DNA of 64,000 bases from Hyphococcus sp. GTDB lineage: Bacteria; Pseudomonadota; Alphaproteobacteria; Caulobacterales; Parvularculaceae. The DNA lies in assembly GCA_021776335.1 (NCBI GenBank), contig JAJFGB010000009.1:620001-684000 (forward strand), in the 5' to 3' direction. The translations under genes were made by a program, and so were the position numbers. A model generated the notes under the pieces. It saw only the letters and a list, made by a program, of their open reading frames with translations, did no database searches and was not told the origin of the DNA. Below are positions 52,057 to 60,903 of this stretch, piece by piece (position 1 is the stretch's first letter; the number at the start of each line of letters is the position of its first letter).

Positions 52057-52763
52057 CGGCAATGGAAAAGGCGGTAAAGCGATTCTACAAAACGGTTTCG
52101 GTCGAAGATATGAACGGTGGCTGGGCCGTTCTGCTCGATGGCCGGTCGGCAAGAACCGTCGGGCGGAATGTGCTGGCGGCGCCAACAAAAACTCTTGGCG
52201 ACGCGATTGCGGCTGAATGGGATGCGCAAGGCGAATTTATTGAACGCCATGAAATGCCGCTTAATGCAATATTGGCTGCATCAATCGATCGCACCAAGGA
52301 TGCCGCGGACGATCCCCTCAAAGAAATTCTGGCTTTTTTGAAGACTGATCTGGTTTGCTACCGTGCTGAGGCGCCGCGGACACTGGCTGAGCGGCAATGC
52401 GCAGTATGGAATCCCTATGTCGAATGGCTGGAGGCGACTTTCGGAGCGCTGCTGGTCACGACAAACGGGATTGTCGCTGTTGCGCAATCAGAGGCGGCGA
52501 TTGATGCAGTTCGCAATGTGCTCAAAGGACAAACGCCAGCCGTTTTGCAGGGGATCAGGATGGCAACCGAAATCACAGGGTCGGCGGTGTTAGCGCTCGC
52601 TTTGTGGAAGCGCGAATTTAAAAGCGAAGAGATATTTAGGGCGTCGCGCGTTGACGAGACGTTTCAGGAAGAACGTTGGGGTATCGACGCCGAGGCTGAC
52701 GCGCGGCGACAAAATTTGGCAAACGACTTTGCCGCCGTCGCCCGATTTCTCGAATTACTTTGA
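52053..52763 (+). CDS. ATP12-family F1-ATPase assembly chaperone
   Basis: A 236-residue member of the ATP12 family, which in mitochondria and alphaproteobacteria helps assemble the F1 alpha subunit. Typical segments are RFYKTVSVEDMNGGWAVLLDGR, read in two parts, and WGIDAEADARR near the end. The GTG at 52053 makes a GTGA overlap with the preceding stop, continuing the pattern of the three genes before it; an ATG at 52062 is an alternative start. The gene ends two bases from the stop of the convergent EF-hand gene, and no terminator separates them. Confidence 0.9.
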   Translation: MTAMEKAVKRFYKTVSVEDMNGGWAVLLDGRSARTVGRNVLAAPTKTLGDAIAAEWDAQGEFIERHEMPLNAILAASIDRTKDAADDPLKEILAFLKTDLVCYRAEAPRTLAERQCAVWNPYVEWLEATFGALLVTTNGIVAVAQSEAAIDAVRNVLKGQTPAVLQGIRMATEITGSAVLALALWKREFKSEEIFRASRVDETFQEERWGIDAEADARRQNLANDFAAVARFLELL

Positions 52764-52765
52764 GT

Positions 52766-53641
52766 TTATTGCGTGAATTTTTCGCCGCGATTGAGCGCGC
52801 GAAAGCGCATCAATTCATCACTGCGCAACAGCGTGTCCTTATCCGCGTCCATTGTGTCAAAATCCAGAAGATATTCCCGGATATATACCTGGCGGGAGAC
52901 TGTTTCAGCAGCGCCAGCCATAAACGCGAATTTCTCTCGTGCATGAACATCACTTTGTGATTCAGCTTCATACGGATTAATTTCGGAAAGGAAGGCGTCA
53001 TATTGGCGTTGTTGGGCGATTTCCTCAGTCGGGGCCTCGGCCGCTCGGGTGTCGGATTGGCGCCAGTTATCCACGAGCGTCACAAATTCACTCATGGTCA
53101 TAAACTCATCACGGTCGACATCGGCAATCGTAAAATCAAGTTTTGCTTCTTCGAAAGCCTCTATCCGTGTGAGTAACTCGCCGTCAAAAGCCGCTTTTAG
53201 GGCCTCAACCGTTGTGGCGCCGGCTTCGGTTTCCCGATAGGGCGTATCGCGAGAGAATGTCACCGTTCTTTTTTCACTCTCAATGACTTCGCCATTGATT
53301 GTGCGTTTCAGCGTGTAAGTTTGCTTGAGTTGTTGCTGCGAATTGAGCATGTCCGCCATTTCGTCGGGATCGATAATAGCGGGTTCTTCAGCGTTATCGC
53401 CTGCGCTGCCAGGGCGCTGTGCATCATCTGCCGCTTGGATTCCTTCAATTTGCGACGGTAGCGGGGCATTTTGGGGTTGGCCAATTTGGGGCTGCACAAG
53501 TTGCGGTTGGACAAGATCCAGCGGCGCCTGCTCGGCTGTCACGTCAGCCGTCACGTCCTGAGCGAGGCCGGGCGCCAGAAACGCCAGAGCGATGGCGCCG
53601 GCCATCGGAAAAAGGAAATCTTTGGTTGGCGTCTTCGTCAT
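52766..53641 (-). CDS. Secreted EF-hand protein of unknown function
   Basis: A 291-residue protein with a signal peptide (cleavage near GLAQ-DV). The Pro/Gln-rich stretch after it repeats xQPQ (LVQPQ, LVQPQ, IGQPQ). Two EF-hand loops are visible: DVDRDEFMTMSEF and DTMDADKDTLLRSDEL; the first has a complete calcium-ligand pattern D-D-D-E in the usual spacing. The protein probably senses or binds Ca2+ in the periplasm. It is convergent with the ATP12 gene. Confidence 0.8.
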   Translation of the reverse strand: MTKTPTKDFLFPMAGAIALAFLAPGLAQDVTADVTAEQAPLDLVQPQLVQPQIGQPQNAPLPSQIEGIQAADDAQRPGSAGDNAEEPAIIDPDEMADMLNSQQQLKQTYTLKRTINGEVIESEKRTVTFSRDTPYRETEAGATTVEALKAAFDGELLTRIEAFEEAKLDFTIADVDRDEFMTMSEFVTLVDNWRQSDTRAAEAPTEEIAQQRQYDAFLSEINPYEAESQSDVHAREKFAFMAGAAETVSRQVYIREYLLDFDTMDADKDTLLRSDELMRFRALNRGEKFTQ

Positions 53642-53820
53642 TGGCGGCTTGCTATCCTCATTCTGACATAGATGTATTCTAGCCTATAAAAGCGGCAAAA
53701 AGTTGCCAAATATATCGGTAAAATCTTCGATTTCCAGGTAAATAGATTAAATTGCTTTAACGCGTTCAGCAAAATTACGCCGGAGGCGCAACGTCGCGGT
53801 CTAGTGGCGCACAGGGAAGT

Positions 53821-54549
53821 TCACCATGTTGGCGCATCCGCTTGGAGGGTGGGTCCAAATATCTGTTCGAATGCTGATCTTAACGCGACATCAGCATCGG
53901 TCATCGTCACAGGAAACCCAAGATCAACGAGACTGGTCACGCCGAGATCGGGCTCGTTAATGCCGCAGGGCGTAATGCCGGTGAAATGCGTCAGGTCCGG
54001 TTCGACATTCAGCGATATGCCGTGAAAACTGACCCAGCGGCGGATGCGCACGCCGATGGCGGCAATCTTGTCTTCGTGGCGTGGGCCCCCCGGCTCCGTG
54101 CGATCGACCCAGACACCGACCCGTCCGTGACGTCGCTCGCCCTTAATGTTGAAGGCGTCGAGCGTTGCAATAACCCACTGCTCCAATCCGTGAACAAATG
54201 CGCGGACATCCTTTCCGCGGCGCTCCAGATCGAGCATCACATAAGCGACACGCTGACCAGGGCCATGATAGGTGTATTGACCGCCCCTTGAGCTTTTGAA
54301 GACCGGAAAACGGTCCGCCATTAAAAGGTCCTCGGGTTTGGCCCCTGTGCCGCTGGTGTAAAGCGGTGGGTGCTCGAGGAGCCAAATCAGCTCTGGCGCC
54401 TGACCAGCACGGATTTTGGCGGCTCTGCGCTCCATAAAAGCAACGGCAGCGTCATAATCCACATATCCCGGCGAGACTGCCCATTCTGCCGGGATTTCGG
54501 CCCGGATCCGGGCCAAGACGTCTTTTGACTTTAACGGCGCGCTAACCAA
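53821..54549 (-). CDS. lipB: Octanoyltransferase LipB
   Basis: A 242-residue enzyme that moves octanoyl from ACP to lipoyl domains, including those of the PDH E2 at the window start. The signature [12 protein letters not shown], the KIAAIGVRI Lys and the active-site Cys in GITPCGI are present. The ATG at 54549 gives a slightly longer N-terminus than usual, which is acceptable. It is divergent from the FliN-like gene. Confidence 0.95.
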   Translation of the reverse strand: MVSAPLKSKDVLARIRAEIPAEWAVSPGYVDYDAAVAFMERRAAKIRAGQAPELIWLLEHPPLYTSGTGAKPEDLLMADRFPVFKSSRGGQYTYHGPGQRVAYVMLDLERRGKDVRAFVHGLEQWVIATLDAFNIKGERRHGRVGVWVDRTEPGGPRHEDKIAAIGVRIRRWVSFHGISLNVEPDLTHFTGITPCGINEPDLGVTSLVDLGFPVTMTDADVALRSAFEQIFGPTLQADAPTW

Positions 54550-54599
54550 AGGGCGGCACTCTCTGTTCGATAGTTGGGTATGAGGGGTTGTGGCCTGTT

Positions 54600-54833
54600 A
54601 TGGCGCCTGTGGACAAGATCGAAATTGAATTGACCATGCTCATCGGGCAGGCGACGCTGCCCCTGTGTCAGCTTCTGCGTAAAGGGCGTGGTGCGGTCAT
54701 TCCTCTTGGCAGGGGCGACCGGGAACCCCTGGAAATTCTCGCCAATGGCCGAAAAATCGCCCAGTGCCGCGTTATCTTGCGCGGCGAGGAAATTGGTGTG
54801 GAGTTGATCGGCGAGGCTCAAACGGCGGCCTGA
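54600..54833 (+). CDS. Small FliN-like SpoA-domain protein
   Basis: A 77-residue protein that is almost entirely one SpoA (FliM/FliN C-terminal) domain. Seen features are VDKIEIELTMLIGQATLPLCQLL, in two parts, then REPLEILANGRKIAQCRVI and EEIGVELI, which match the FliN core. FliN forms the C-ring of the flagellar motor with FliM and FliG; SctQ proteins of type III secretion share the domain. No other flagellar gene is in the window. ATG at 54600 has GAGGGG 12 bases upstream; a TTG at 54588 is an alternative. Confidence 0.75.
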   Translation: MAPVDKIEIELTMLIGQATLPLCQLLRKGRGAVIPLGRGDREPLEILANGRKIAQCRVILRGEEIGVELIGEAQTAA

Positions 54834-54863
54834 CGACCCCCGTCTTTTCTCATGATTTCGGGC

Positions 54864-54892
54864 TTCACAGGACGGAAGCCATTTGCTATTCC
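54864..54892 (+). promoter_or_regulatory. Possible promoter of tRNA-Leu
   Basis: TTCACA (54864-54869) and GCTATTCC (54885-54892) resemble the -35 and -10 of the alphaproteobacterial housekeeping promoter. The spacing puts a start near 54900, just before the tRNA at 54912. The match is imperfect. Confidence 0.35.
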
Positions 54893-54911
54893 CGCCGCTC
54901 GCCGACTGGAT

Positions 54912-54996
54912 GCGGTCGTGGCGGAATTGGTAGACGCGCAGCGTTGAGGTCGCTGTGGGGCAACCCGTGGAAGTTCGAGTCTTCTCGACCGCACCA
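54912..54996 (+). tRNA. tRNA-Leu (anticodon GAG)
   Basis: An 85-base class II tRNA. The acceptor stem GCGGTCG (54912-54918) pairs with CGACCGC (54986-54992), with A as discriminator and an encoded CCA to 54996. The anticodon arm CAGCG-TTGAGGT-CGCTG gives GAG, reading CUC and CUU leucine codons. A long variable arm and a TTCGAGT T-loop are present. Confidence 0.97.
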
Positions 54997-55075
54997 ACTT
55001 TCTAAAAAACCCGATGTTTTAGAGCTTGGGAAATTCGGCTTTTCCAGCTGGTTGTGCCCACGGGGCCAGCAACAT

Positions 55076-55106
55076 CAAGCCGCGCCAAAATCAATGACGC
55101 GGCTTG
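55076..55106. terminator. Hairpin between tRNA-Leu and the TonB receptor gene
   Basis: CAAGCCGCG (55076-55084) pairs perfectly with CGCGGCTTG (55098-55106) around 13 bases. It lies between the convergent ends of tRNA-Leu and the TonB receptor gene. There is no T run on either strand, so if it terminates, it does so weakly or with Rho. Confidence 0.45.
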
Positions 55107-55128
55107 ACGGAGACCAATCCAAACTGTC

Positions 55129-57642
55129 TTAACCGGGAGCTGTAAATTCATAGTTGAGGCGCACGCCGATCACACGTGGCGGCAGAATATGCGTCGAGAA
55201 CCCTCGAACATAAACCGTGTCGCCGTTAAAGTCGGATACCGTTTGATTGCGGAGCGCAGTTCCAATCGCGCCGGTCTCAGCAAACTTGTTGAAGAGATTG
55301 TCGGCAAATATCCCAGCCGACCAATTGCCCGCGTTATATGTAAGCGCGGCATTGGCGACGCCAAAACTGTCGAGCGCTAAGCTGGACCCGCGACCGCCTG
55401 CTCGGGTCAGAACATCACTTTGCCATGAATAGCTGGCGTTAAATTTTAAGTTGGCGCCATTGGTCATCGGATGTTCATAGGAACCAAACATAGAGAATTG
55501 CGTTTCCGGCGAACCGGGCAGGCGATCACCATCTGCACCGTCTTCAAACGCCGCCCCGAAGCCTGGCGGCGTAATTGTCCGCACGAGATCCGGTACAGGG
55601 GCCGTCAACTCTGATTTAATATAGCTGAAGTTTCCGCGGAACTGCAGCCGGTCCGTGGCGTGCCAGTTGGCCGACAATTCAATCCCTTTTGATTCTGCGC
55701 CGTCGCCGTTCACGGTGATGGGAATGTTGGCGTTCACTGTTGCCGATGAGAGCTGCGGATCCGTCCAGTCGATATAGTAAATGGCCCCATTCAATATGAG
55801 GTCGCCGTCAAGCATTGTTGATTTTATGCCAATCTCATAATTGCGAGTCTGATCCGGCGTGAATTGTCGTTCATCCCTCGAGGATATGTCATTTGGTCCG
55901 CCCGGAAAGAACACTTGGCCGGGCGCAAGGGCGCATGCGCCCTGCGTATTTGGCGCCATGGGATCGAAGGTGACGCATTGTCCTACGCCGTTTACGCCGC
56001 CAATTCGATAACCCTCACTTACCGTCGCGTAAATGAGAAGGCCCTCAGTTGCTTGCCAAGATGCGTTGGCCTTGAACAAAAATCCATTGTCCGATTGACC
56101 CAGCGCAGGATCGAATGGGAAGGCTCCAATCTCATCCAATGTCGATGTCGCAAAAGTGAGAGGTTCAAAAAGCGGAAAATCTACGCTGCTGGCTGCCTGA
56201 AGTTCATAATCAAAATAGCGGCCGCCAAAGGTCAGTGTCAGTTGATCCCAAAGCTGGTAACTGAGCTCGCCAAATGCGGCGAGTTCCTTCAGCTTAGTTC
56301 GATCAGTAGAAAAGTATTCAAGCGCATCTGGTCGATCTGTAAGCCCGAAGGATAGAGGGGCGGCGTTCACAAAAGGAACATAGTTCGGTGTAAACTCAGA
56401 AGACGAAGCCACCGCCTCAAAACTGTTATAGTAGCCGCCGACAATCCAGCTGAGCGGACCGTCATGTGTGGATACCAGACGAATTTCCTGGTTAAATCGC
56501 TCCTCTTCGCCGATTTCATGGGTGAATGAAGTAAAGGCCGGGAAAAGTTCATAGCTATATTCAAGCGTAATCAGCAGGGTTGTCTGGTCGCGTTGTCCAT
56601 TATCGCTAAAGCTGCTTAATCCGGTGGCGGATGTCAGCTCCGCAAAGCCCAAATCTGCGACAATCTCAAGGGCCAAAAGGTCATTCTTGATTTTGTTAGG
56701 TTCCTGGACGCGAAATGCGTTCTCATACCGGCCGACGCTTGGGGTCCCGGCAAGGAGGCCCGGAACCAAGCCGCGATGATGAGAGACCCGCCTGCCTTCG
56801 ATATCAGCCTGTTGATAATAATAGGTCAGTGTGCTGTCGATCCAATCCACCGGCTGCCATCTGGCGGCGATGCGGGCCGAGACAGTTTCTTCGCCGTCCG
56901 CATCTTCAATCTTGTTAAGACCCGCGGCGGTGTCGGGATTGGTCACGCCGACTTCATCGACAACATTGACGTAGTCGATGAAACCGGATTCCTCAACCAA
57001 ATCAAAGGAACCACGAAGAGCGAAGGTATCTGTCAAGCCAGCGTTGAAAGTAAATCCGGCGTCGTAGCTTACACTGGAAGCTTTCGAGAATGCAGAACCC
57101 TCGGCACGCACGGCGACGGTATATTCGCCAAATTGCGGTTTCTTCGGGATATAACGAATAGCGCCGCCAAGCGTTCCAGCGCCGTAGAGTGTGCCTTGAG
57201 GCCCTAGCAAAACTTCGACGCGTTCGAGATCGTTTAGTTTTAGGTCTACAAAAACGGGGATTTCGCCAAGATAGGTTGCAACTGTTCCGCCACCATCATT
57301 GTTGCCGTCACCTGATCCGATGGGGTCAACGTTCAATCCGCGAACGATAATCGGATTGCCTTGTCTGCCGCCGCGATCGACAATGTTGATGCCAGGCACA
57401 AAGGGCAGCAGATCTGAAAGCTCTGTCAGGCCCTGTTCCTCAATCTGACCGGCGCCCACAGCGGCTATGTTAAGCGGGATTTCTTGTACGGATTGAGCGC
57501 GGCGGGTCGCTGTCACGACGACAACATCGCGTTCACTCGCGCCCTCCTGTGCGGCAGCGGGCGCTGCGGCAGAGATAGCAATCACCGATCCACCACAAAG
57601 TAATGCGGTTCCTAACAAGTTGTTTTTGGTTGTTTTCTTCAT
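55129..57642 (-). CDS. TonB-dependent outer-membrane receptor
   Basis: An 837-residue receptor with a signal peptide (ISAAAPAAAQ) and the start chosen at 57642, which has GAGGGG about 6 bases upstream. A plug domain (ERDVVVVTATRRAQSVQEI, then RGGRQGNPIIVRGLNVDPIG) and a barrel follow. The TonB box may be the VVVVTAT segment. The C-terminus ends LNYEFTAPG rather than in a plain aromatic. It lies divergent from an Lrp regulator with 261 bases between. The substrate is unknown; siderophores, vitamins or sugars are possible. Confidence 0.95.
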   Translation of the reverse strand: MKKTTKNNLLGTALLCGGSVIAISAAAPAAAQEGASERDVVVVTATRRAQSVQEIPLNIAAVGAGQIEEQGLTELSDLLPFVPGINIVDRGGRQGNPIIVRGLNVDPIGSGDGNNDGGGTVATYLGEIPVFVDLKLNDLERVEVLLGPQGTLYGAGTLGGAIRYIPKKPQFGEYTVAVRAEGSAFSKASSVSYDAGFTFNAGLTDTFALRGSFDLVEESGFIDYVNVVDEVGVTNPDTAAGLNKIEDADGEETVSARIAARWQPVDWIDSTLTYYYQQADIEGRRVSHHRGLVPGLLAGTPSVGRYENAFRVQEPNKIKNDLLALEIVADLGFAELTSATGLSSFSDNGQRDQTTLLITLEYSYELFPAFTSFTHEIGEEERFNQEIRLVSTHDGPLSWIVGGYYNSFEAVASSSEFTPNYVPFVNAAPLSFGLTDRPDALEYFSTDRTKLKELAAFGELSYQLWDQLTLTFGGRYFDYELQAASSVDFPLFEPLTFATSTLDEIGAFPFDPALGQSDNGFLFKANASWQATEGLLIYATVSEGYRIGGVNGVGQCVTFDPMAPNTQGACALAPGQVFFPGGPNDISSRDERQFTPDQTRNYEIGIKSTMLDGDLILNGAIYYIDWTDPQLSSATVNANIPITVNGDGAESKGIELSANWHATDRLQFRGNFSYIKSELTAPVPDLVRTITPPGFGAAFEDGADGDRLPGSPETQFSMFGSYEHPMTNGANLKFNASYSWQSDVLTRAGGRGSSLALDSFGVANAALTYNAGNWSAGIFADNLFNKFAETGAIGTALRNQTVSDFNGDTVYVRGFSTHILPPRVIGVRLNYEFTAPG

Positions 57643-57903
57643 GTCGCCCCTCACGAAATTTGTTGCCTTCGCCGATTGCACTGTTTGCAACGGCCGTCTT
57701 CCCTAAGACAACCTAACTGAGAAACTCCTCCGCGTGAAATTGAGAATTGCGGTTAGATGCTAAGAAAACAGTGAGAAAACGGAAATTGATCAGTAATTTT
57801 AGTTTTAATCACTAGCTGTAGCGATGAAAATGGTGAATAGATGATATTCGCGCATGCTATGTCGCTGTAACTGGTCAAAATCACGGGAGTGCACAAAAGC
57901 CAC

Positions 57904-58371
57904 ATGAAATCGCTAGATAAAATCGACTGGCAAATTCTATCGATTCTTGAGGACAATGGACGCGAGACGATTGTCAAAATCGCAGGCGAAGTCGGCCTCA
58001 GTCAAACACCGTGCATTGAGCGCATCAAAAGGCTTGAACGGGACGGCTATATCAAGAAATACACAATCGAACTGGATCGGGCATTGCTTGACCGCGGCTT
58101 TGTCGTATTTGTGCAAGTCTCATTTATCGATTCAACGAACAAAACTTTTGATCAATTCGCCAAGGCAATCGCAGAAATTGATGAGGTCGAAGAGTGTCAT
58201 ATGGTTTCAGGCGATTATGATTGCCTGTTGAAAGTGCGCCAGAGAGACATGAAGGAATTCCGCACGGTGATTACTCAGAAAATTTCGGAAATACAGGGCA
58301 TCGCCCGAACTAACAGTTATGCCGTGATTGAAGAGATCAAGTCAGGCGTCAAGTTTGTTAAGGGTAGATAA
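57904..58371 (+). CDS. Lrp/AsnC-family transcriptional regulator
   Basis: A 155-residue regulator. The N-terminal helix-turn-helix is KSLDKIDWQILSILEDNGRE with GEVGLSQTPCIERIKRLERDG, and the C-terminal RAM domain has VEECHMVSGDYDCLLKV. The ATG at 57904 matches the usual family start; a GTG at 57889 is possible, and neither has an ideal ribosome-binding site. It is divergent from the TonB receptor gene and followed by the sulfotransferase gene after 7 bases, so an amino acid or related ligand may control both. Confidence 0.93.
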   Translation: MKSLDKIDWQILSILEDNGRETIVKIAGEVGLSQTPCIERIKRLERDGYIKKYTIELDRALLDRGFVVFVQVSFIDSTNKTFDQFAKAIAEIDEVEECHMVSGDYDCLLKVRQRDMKEFRTVITQKISEIQGIARTNSYAVIEEIKSGVKFVKGR

Positions 58372-58378
58372 GCCCATC

Positions 58379-59962
58379 ATGTCTATGCGCACTGACGATA
58401 ATTTCTTATCACTCATCAAGACGGCTTCGGATGCGCTGGCCGTGCGTAATTATCAACGCTGTCACGAACACTGTATTGCGGCGATAAAAATCGACCCAAA
58501 GGCGGGCGAACCCTATTTTCTATTATCCGTGCTTACTTCGGATCACGGTAACTTCGCTAAAGCGTTGGAAATTGCCGATAAATCCATTTTGTGCGGCGGA
58601 AACAAACCGAACTACCTTGCTCAGCGTGCGAAGTGTTTGACGGCGCTTCACAGGCACGATGAGGCTGCTGTCGATGCAATGCAGTCGACCGGCCAAAATC
58701 CTACTGATACATTTACACTAGATACGTTGGGCGTTGTTCTCAGCCGAATTGGGGAGCACAGCAAAGCTGTACCGTTGTTCAAAAAGGCGAGCGACAACGA
58801 GCCGGAAAAAGCCGAATATAAGTATAATCTTGGATCGTCTTTGCAATTTGCGGGACGATTTTCTGAGGCTGAAGCGGCCTATCGCGCTGCAATTGCGTGC
58901 GCGCCGAATTTTCATAAAGCGTATTATGGGCTTGTTTCTTTAAGTAAGCAGCGCAAAGAGGAAAACCTGCTTGGTAAAATGGTGCCGCTATTCGATAAAT
59001 GCGTTGATCCGGACGATCGATTGCATCTCGGACATGCAATCGCAAAAACTTATGAAGATATCGGTGAATATGAAACAGCGCTGCGCTATCTCTTTGTTGC
59101 AAAAAAGGCAAAACGTGAATCGCTGAAATACACCTTTGCCCAAGACAGAGTGCTGTTTGAGGCGGCCAGAGACGTCGCCCCAAAGCTGAGTTGGCTGCCG
59201 GACGCCACGGGACACGGGCCGATATTCGTCTTTGGCATGCCCCGCACCGGCACAACGCTGGTTGATCGAATATTGTCTTCTCATTCAAAAATAGCCTCCG
59301 TAGGGGAATTAACGCATTTTGGCTTAATCCTGAAGGAGTTGACGCGATCATCATCCCAATTTGTTCTGGATCCAGAAACACTGCGTCGCGCTGTAACAAC
59401 GGACTTAAATGCGGCAGGGGCAAAATACATTCAACAAACCGATCGATTGCGCGGGGCCTCGGATTACTTTGTTGACAAAATGCCTTTGAATTTTTTTTAT
59501 GCCCCGCTTATTCTCGCGGCCATTCCCAACGCAAAACTGATTTGTCTGAGGCGGCATCCCATTGACACGTGCCTGAGTAATTTCAGACAATTATTCCGGA
59601 CGAGCTATTCCTATTATAATTATTCTTATAATCTCGAAGACATTGGCCGCTACTATAAGCATTTTTCTGATCTCATCGACTATTGGGGCAAGACGCTTCC
59701 GTCGACGCGCTTCATGGAAATACAGTATGAAGACATTGTCGCCGATCAGGAACAAGAAACGAGGCGCCTTCTTGCGTTTTGCGGGGTTGCTTTCGAAGCA
59801 GCATGCCTTGATTTTCACAAGAACGAAGCCCCGATCGCAACCGCGAGCTCAGTGCAAGTCAGAAATCCAATCTATTCCTCATCCATTGGCCGCTGGAAAA
59901 AGTACGGTGGCGGCCTAAAGCCGCTCATCGATCTCTTGGATTCGGCTGATGCTGATTTATGA
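58379..59962 (+). CDS. TPR-containing sulfotransferase-family protein
   Basis: A 527-residue protein with N-terminal tetratricopeptide repeats (about residues 10-210; e.g. SKAVPLFKKASDNEPEKAEY and SEAEAAYRAAIACAPNFHK) and a C-terminal sulfotransferase domain. The PAPS 5'-phosphosulfate loop is FGMPRTGTTLVDRIL (about residue 285) and the 3'-phosphate motif is RRHPIDTCLSNFRQ (about 390). It would sulfate a protein, glycan or small molecule. ATG at 58379 lies 7 bases after the Lrp stop, so the two are one operon. Substrate unknown. Confidence 0.93.
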   Translation: MSMRTDDNFLSLIKTASDALAVRNYQRCHEHCIAAIKIDPKAGEPYFLLSVLTSDHGNFAKALEIADKSILCGGNKPNYLAQRAKCLTALHRHDEAAVDAMQSTGQNPTDTFTLDTLGVVLSRIGEHSKAVPLFKKASDNEPEKAEYKYNLGSSLQFAGRFSEAEAAYRAAIACAPNFHKAYYGLVSLSKQRKEENLLGKMVPLFDKCVDPDDRLHLGHAIAKTYEDIGEYETALRYLFVAKKAKRESLKYTFAQDRVLFEAARDVAPKLSWLPDATGHGPIFVFGMPRTGTTLVDRILSSHSKIASVGELTHFGLILKELTRSSSQFVLDPETLRRAVTTDLNAAGAKYIQQTDRLRGASDYFVDKMPLNFFYAPLILAAIPNAKLICLRRHPIDTCLSNFRQLFRTSYSYYNYSYNLEDIGRYYKHFSDLIDYWGKTLPSTRFMEIQYEDIVADQEQETRRLLAFCGVAFEAACLDFHKNEAPIATASSVQVRNPIYSSSIGRWKKYGGGLKPLIDLLDSADADL

Positions 59963-60104
59963 GCTAATTTTGCGCCAGGTAGGCCATTCCATTTTGTTGA
60001 TTGCGGGATATGCGGCAAGGCCCAGGTTTTGGGTACGCATTCCGCGCAGTGCTGCGTGACGCATTCATAGTTAACGAGGCATAATCAATGCAGCGGTGAC
60101 CCTT

Positions 60105-60443
60105 ATGGGACGCCGACATCGCCTTTTTGCACCAATTTCGGCTGTTGTGTGGGCAACAGCAGTTACTGGTGCGTGCTCTGGAACGGCTGGGGCCGAGACC
60201 ACAGTTATTCGTCCGGGGCCATGTGCAGCGCAGTCGACTTATCTGCTTGCCGGCAATAGCGGCGCCTTGATCCGCGCGGACACCGGCGACAGCTCGGATC
60301 TCAACAAGCACGTCATCGTTTTCCGGCGCAAGCCGACGCGAGGCTGGGCGAGCCAGCGCCTGCTCAAACGATTTGATTTGAAACTGAACGATCAGGGCGG
60401 CCGGATTTACAATTCCGGCGCCTTTTGCATAGAGGCGAATTAG
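60105..60443 (+). CDS. Small secreted protein of unknown function
   Basis: A 112-residue protein with a signal sequence (SAVVWATAVTGACSGTAGAE). The mature part has two Cys (RPGPCAAQ and GAFCIEAN) that could form one disulfide, plus DSSDLNKHVIVFRRKPTRGW. I do not recognise the family. The start is set at ATG 60105, but GTG 60096 is possible. It is followed two bases after its stop by a second secreted protein, so the pair is probably co-expressed. Confidence 0.55.
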   Translation: MGRRHRLFAPISAVVWATAVTGACSGTAGAETTVIRPGPCAAQSTYLLAGNSGALIRADTGDSSDLNKHVIVFRRKPTRGWASQRLLKRFDLKLNDQGGRIYNSGAFCIEAN

Positions 60444-60445
60444 TC

Positions 60446-60742
60446 ATGCGTATTTTTCTTATTGCTCTAGCAGTTGTTTACACGGCGGGCGCGAGCTTCG
60501 CGATGTCATTTGTCATCGGGCCCGCGTTGTGCCCGGCGGCAGCCGATTTGACGCCGTTGGCTGGTGGCGATGCCGAGGCGGCCGATCTCAATCAATGGCG
60601 CGCGTCGGCTGACCAGATCAAACCGGTCGTCGATGTCACCATTGCCGAGCCCGCGCAGCCCGACCGTGTGTTTGCCCGTTTTCGGGCAGATCCGGTATCC
60701 GGCGAGACGCCATTTAGCCGCGAGAAGACTTGCGGCGAGTAG
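60446..60742 (+). CDS. Small secreted protein of unknown function, partner of the preceding gene
   Basis: A 98-residue protein with a signal peptide (FLIALAVVYTAGASFA). The mature part has two Cys (PALCPAAAD and EKTCGE), as in its neighbour. GAGGCG lies 9 bases before the ATG. It begins two bases after the previous stop. No family is recognised. Confidence 0.55.
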   Translation: MRIFLIALAVVYTAGASFAMSFVIGPALCPAAADLTPLAGGDAEAADLNQWRASADQIKPVVDVTIAEPAQPDRVFARFRADPVSGETPFSREKTCGE

Positions 60743-60780
60743 CCTGAGGGCACACCCGATAGACTTTCCCGGCAGGTCTT

Positions 60781-60801
60781 TTCAGAGCTAATGGCTCTGA
60801 A
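60781..60801 (+). other. Hairpin upstream of proS
   Basis: TTCAGAGC (60781-60788) pairs perfectly with GCTCTGAA (60794-60801) around TAATG. It lies in the 161-base gap between the small secreted gene and proS. Only scattered T follow, so it is at best a weak terminator of the secreted-protein pair. Confidence 0.4.
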
Positions 60802-60903
60802 GTATTGTTGGCCGCGTTCGGCGCCTCTCTCGAACCACGAAACCGGGTTCACTTTCGCTCAAAACGCTCTAGAACGCTCGGCGAAGCTGACATTCGTGGA
60901 ATC

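Noticed and set aside
59964-60311. Minus-strand frame downstream of the sulfotransferase gene
   Set aside because: It overlaps the plus-strand secreted gene, which has a signal peptide and a neighbour of the same kind, and the minus-strand product looks random.
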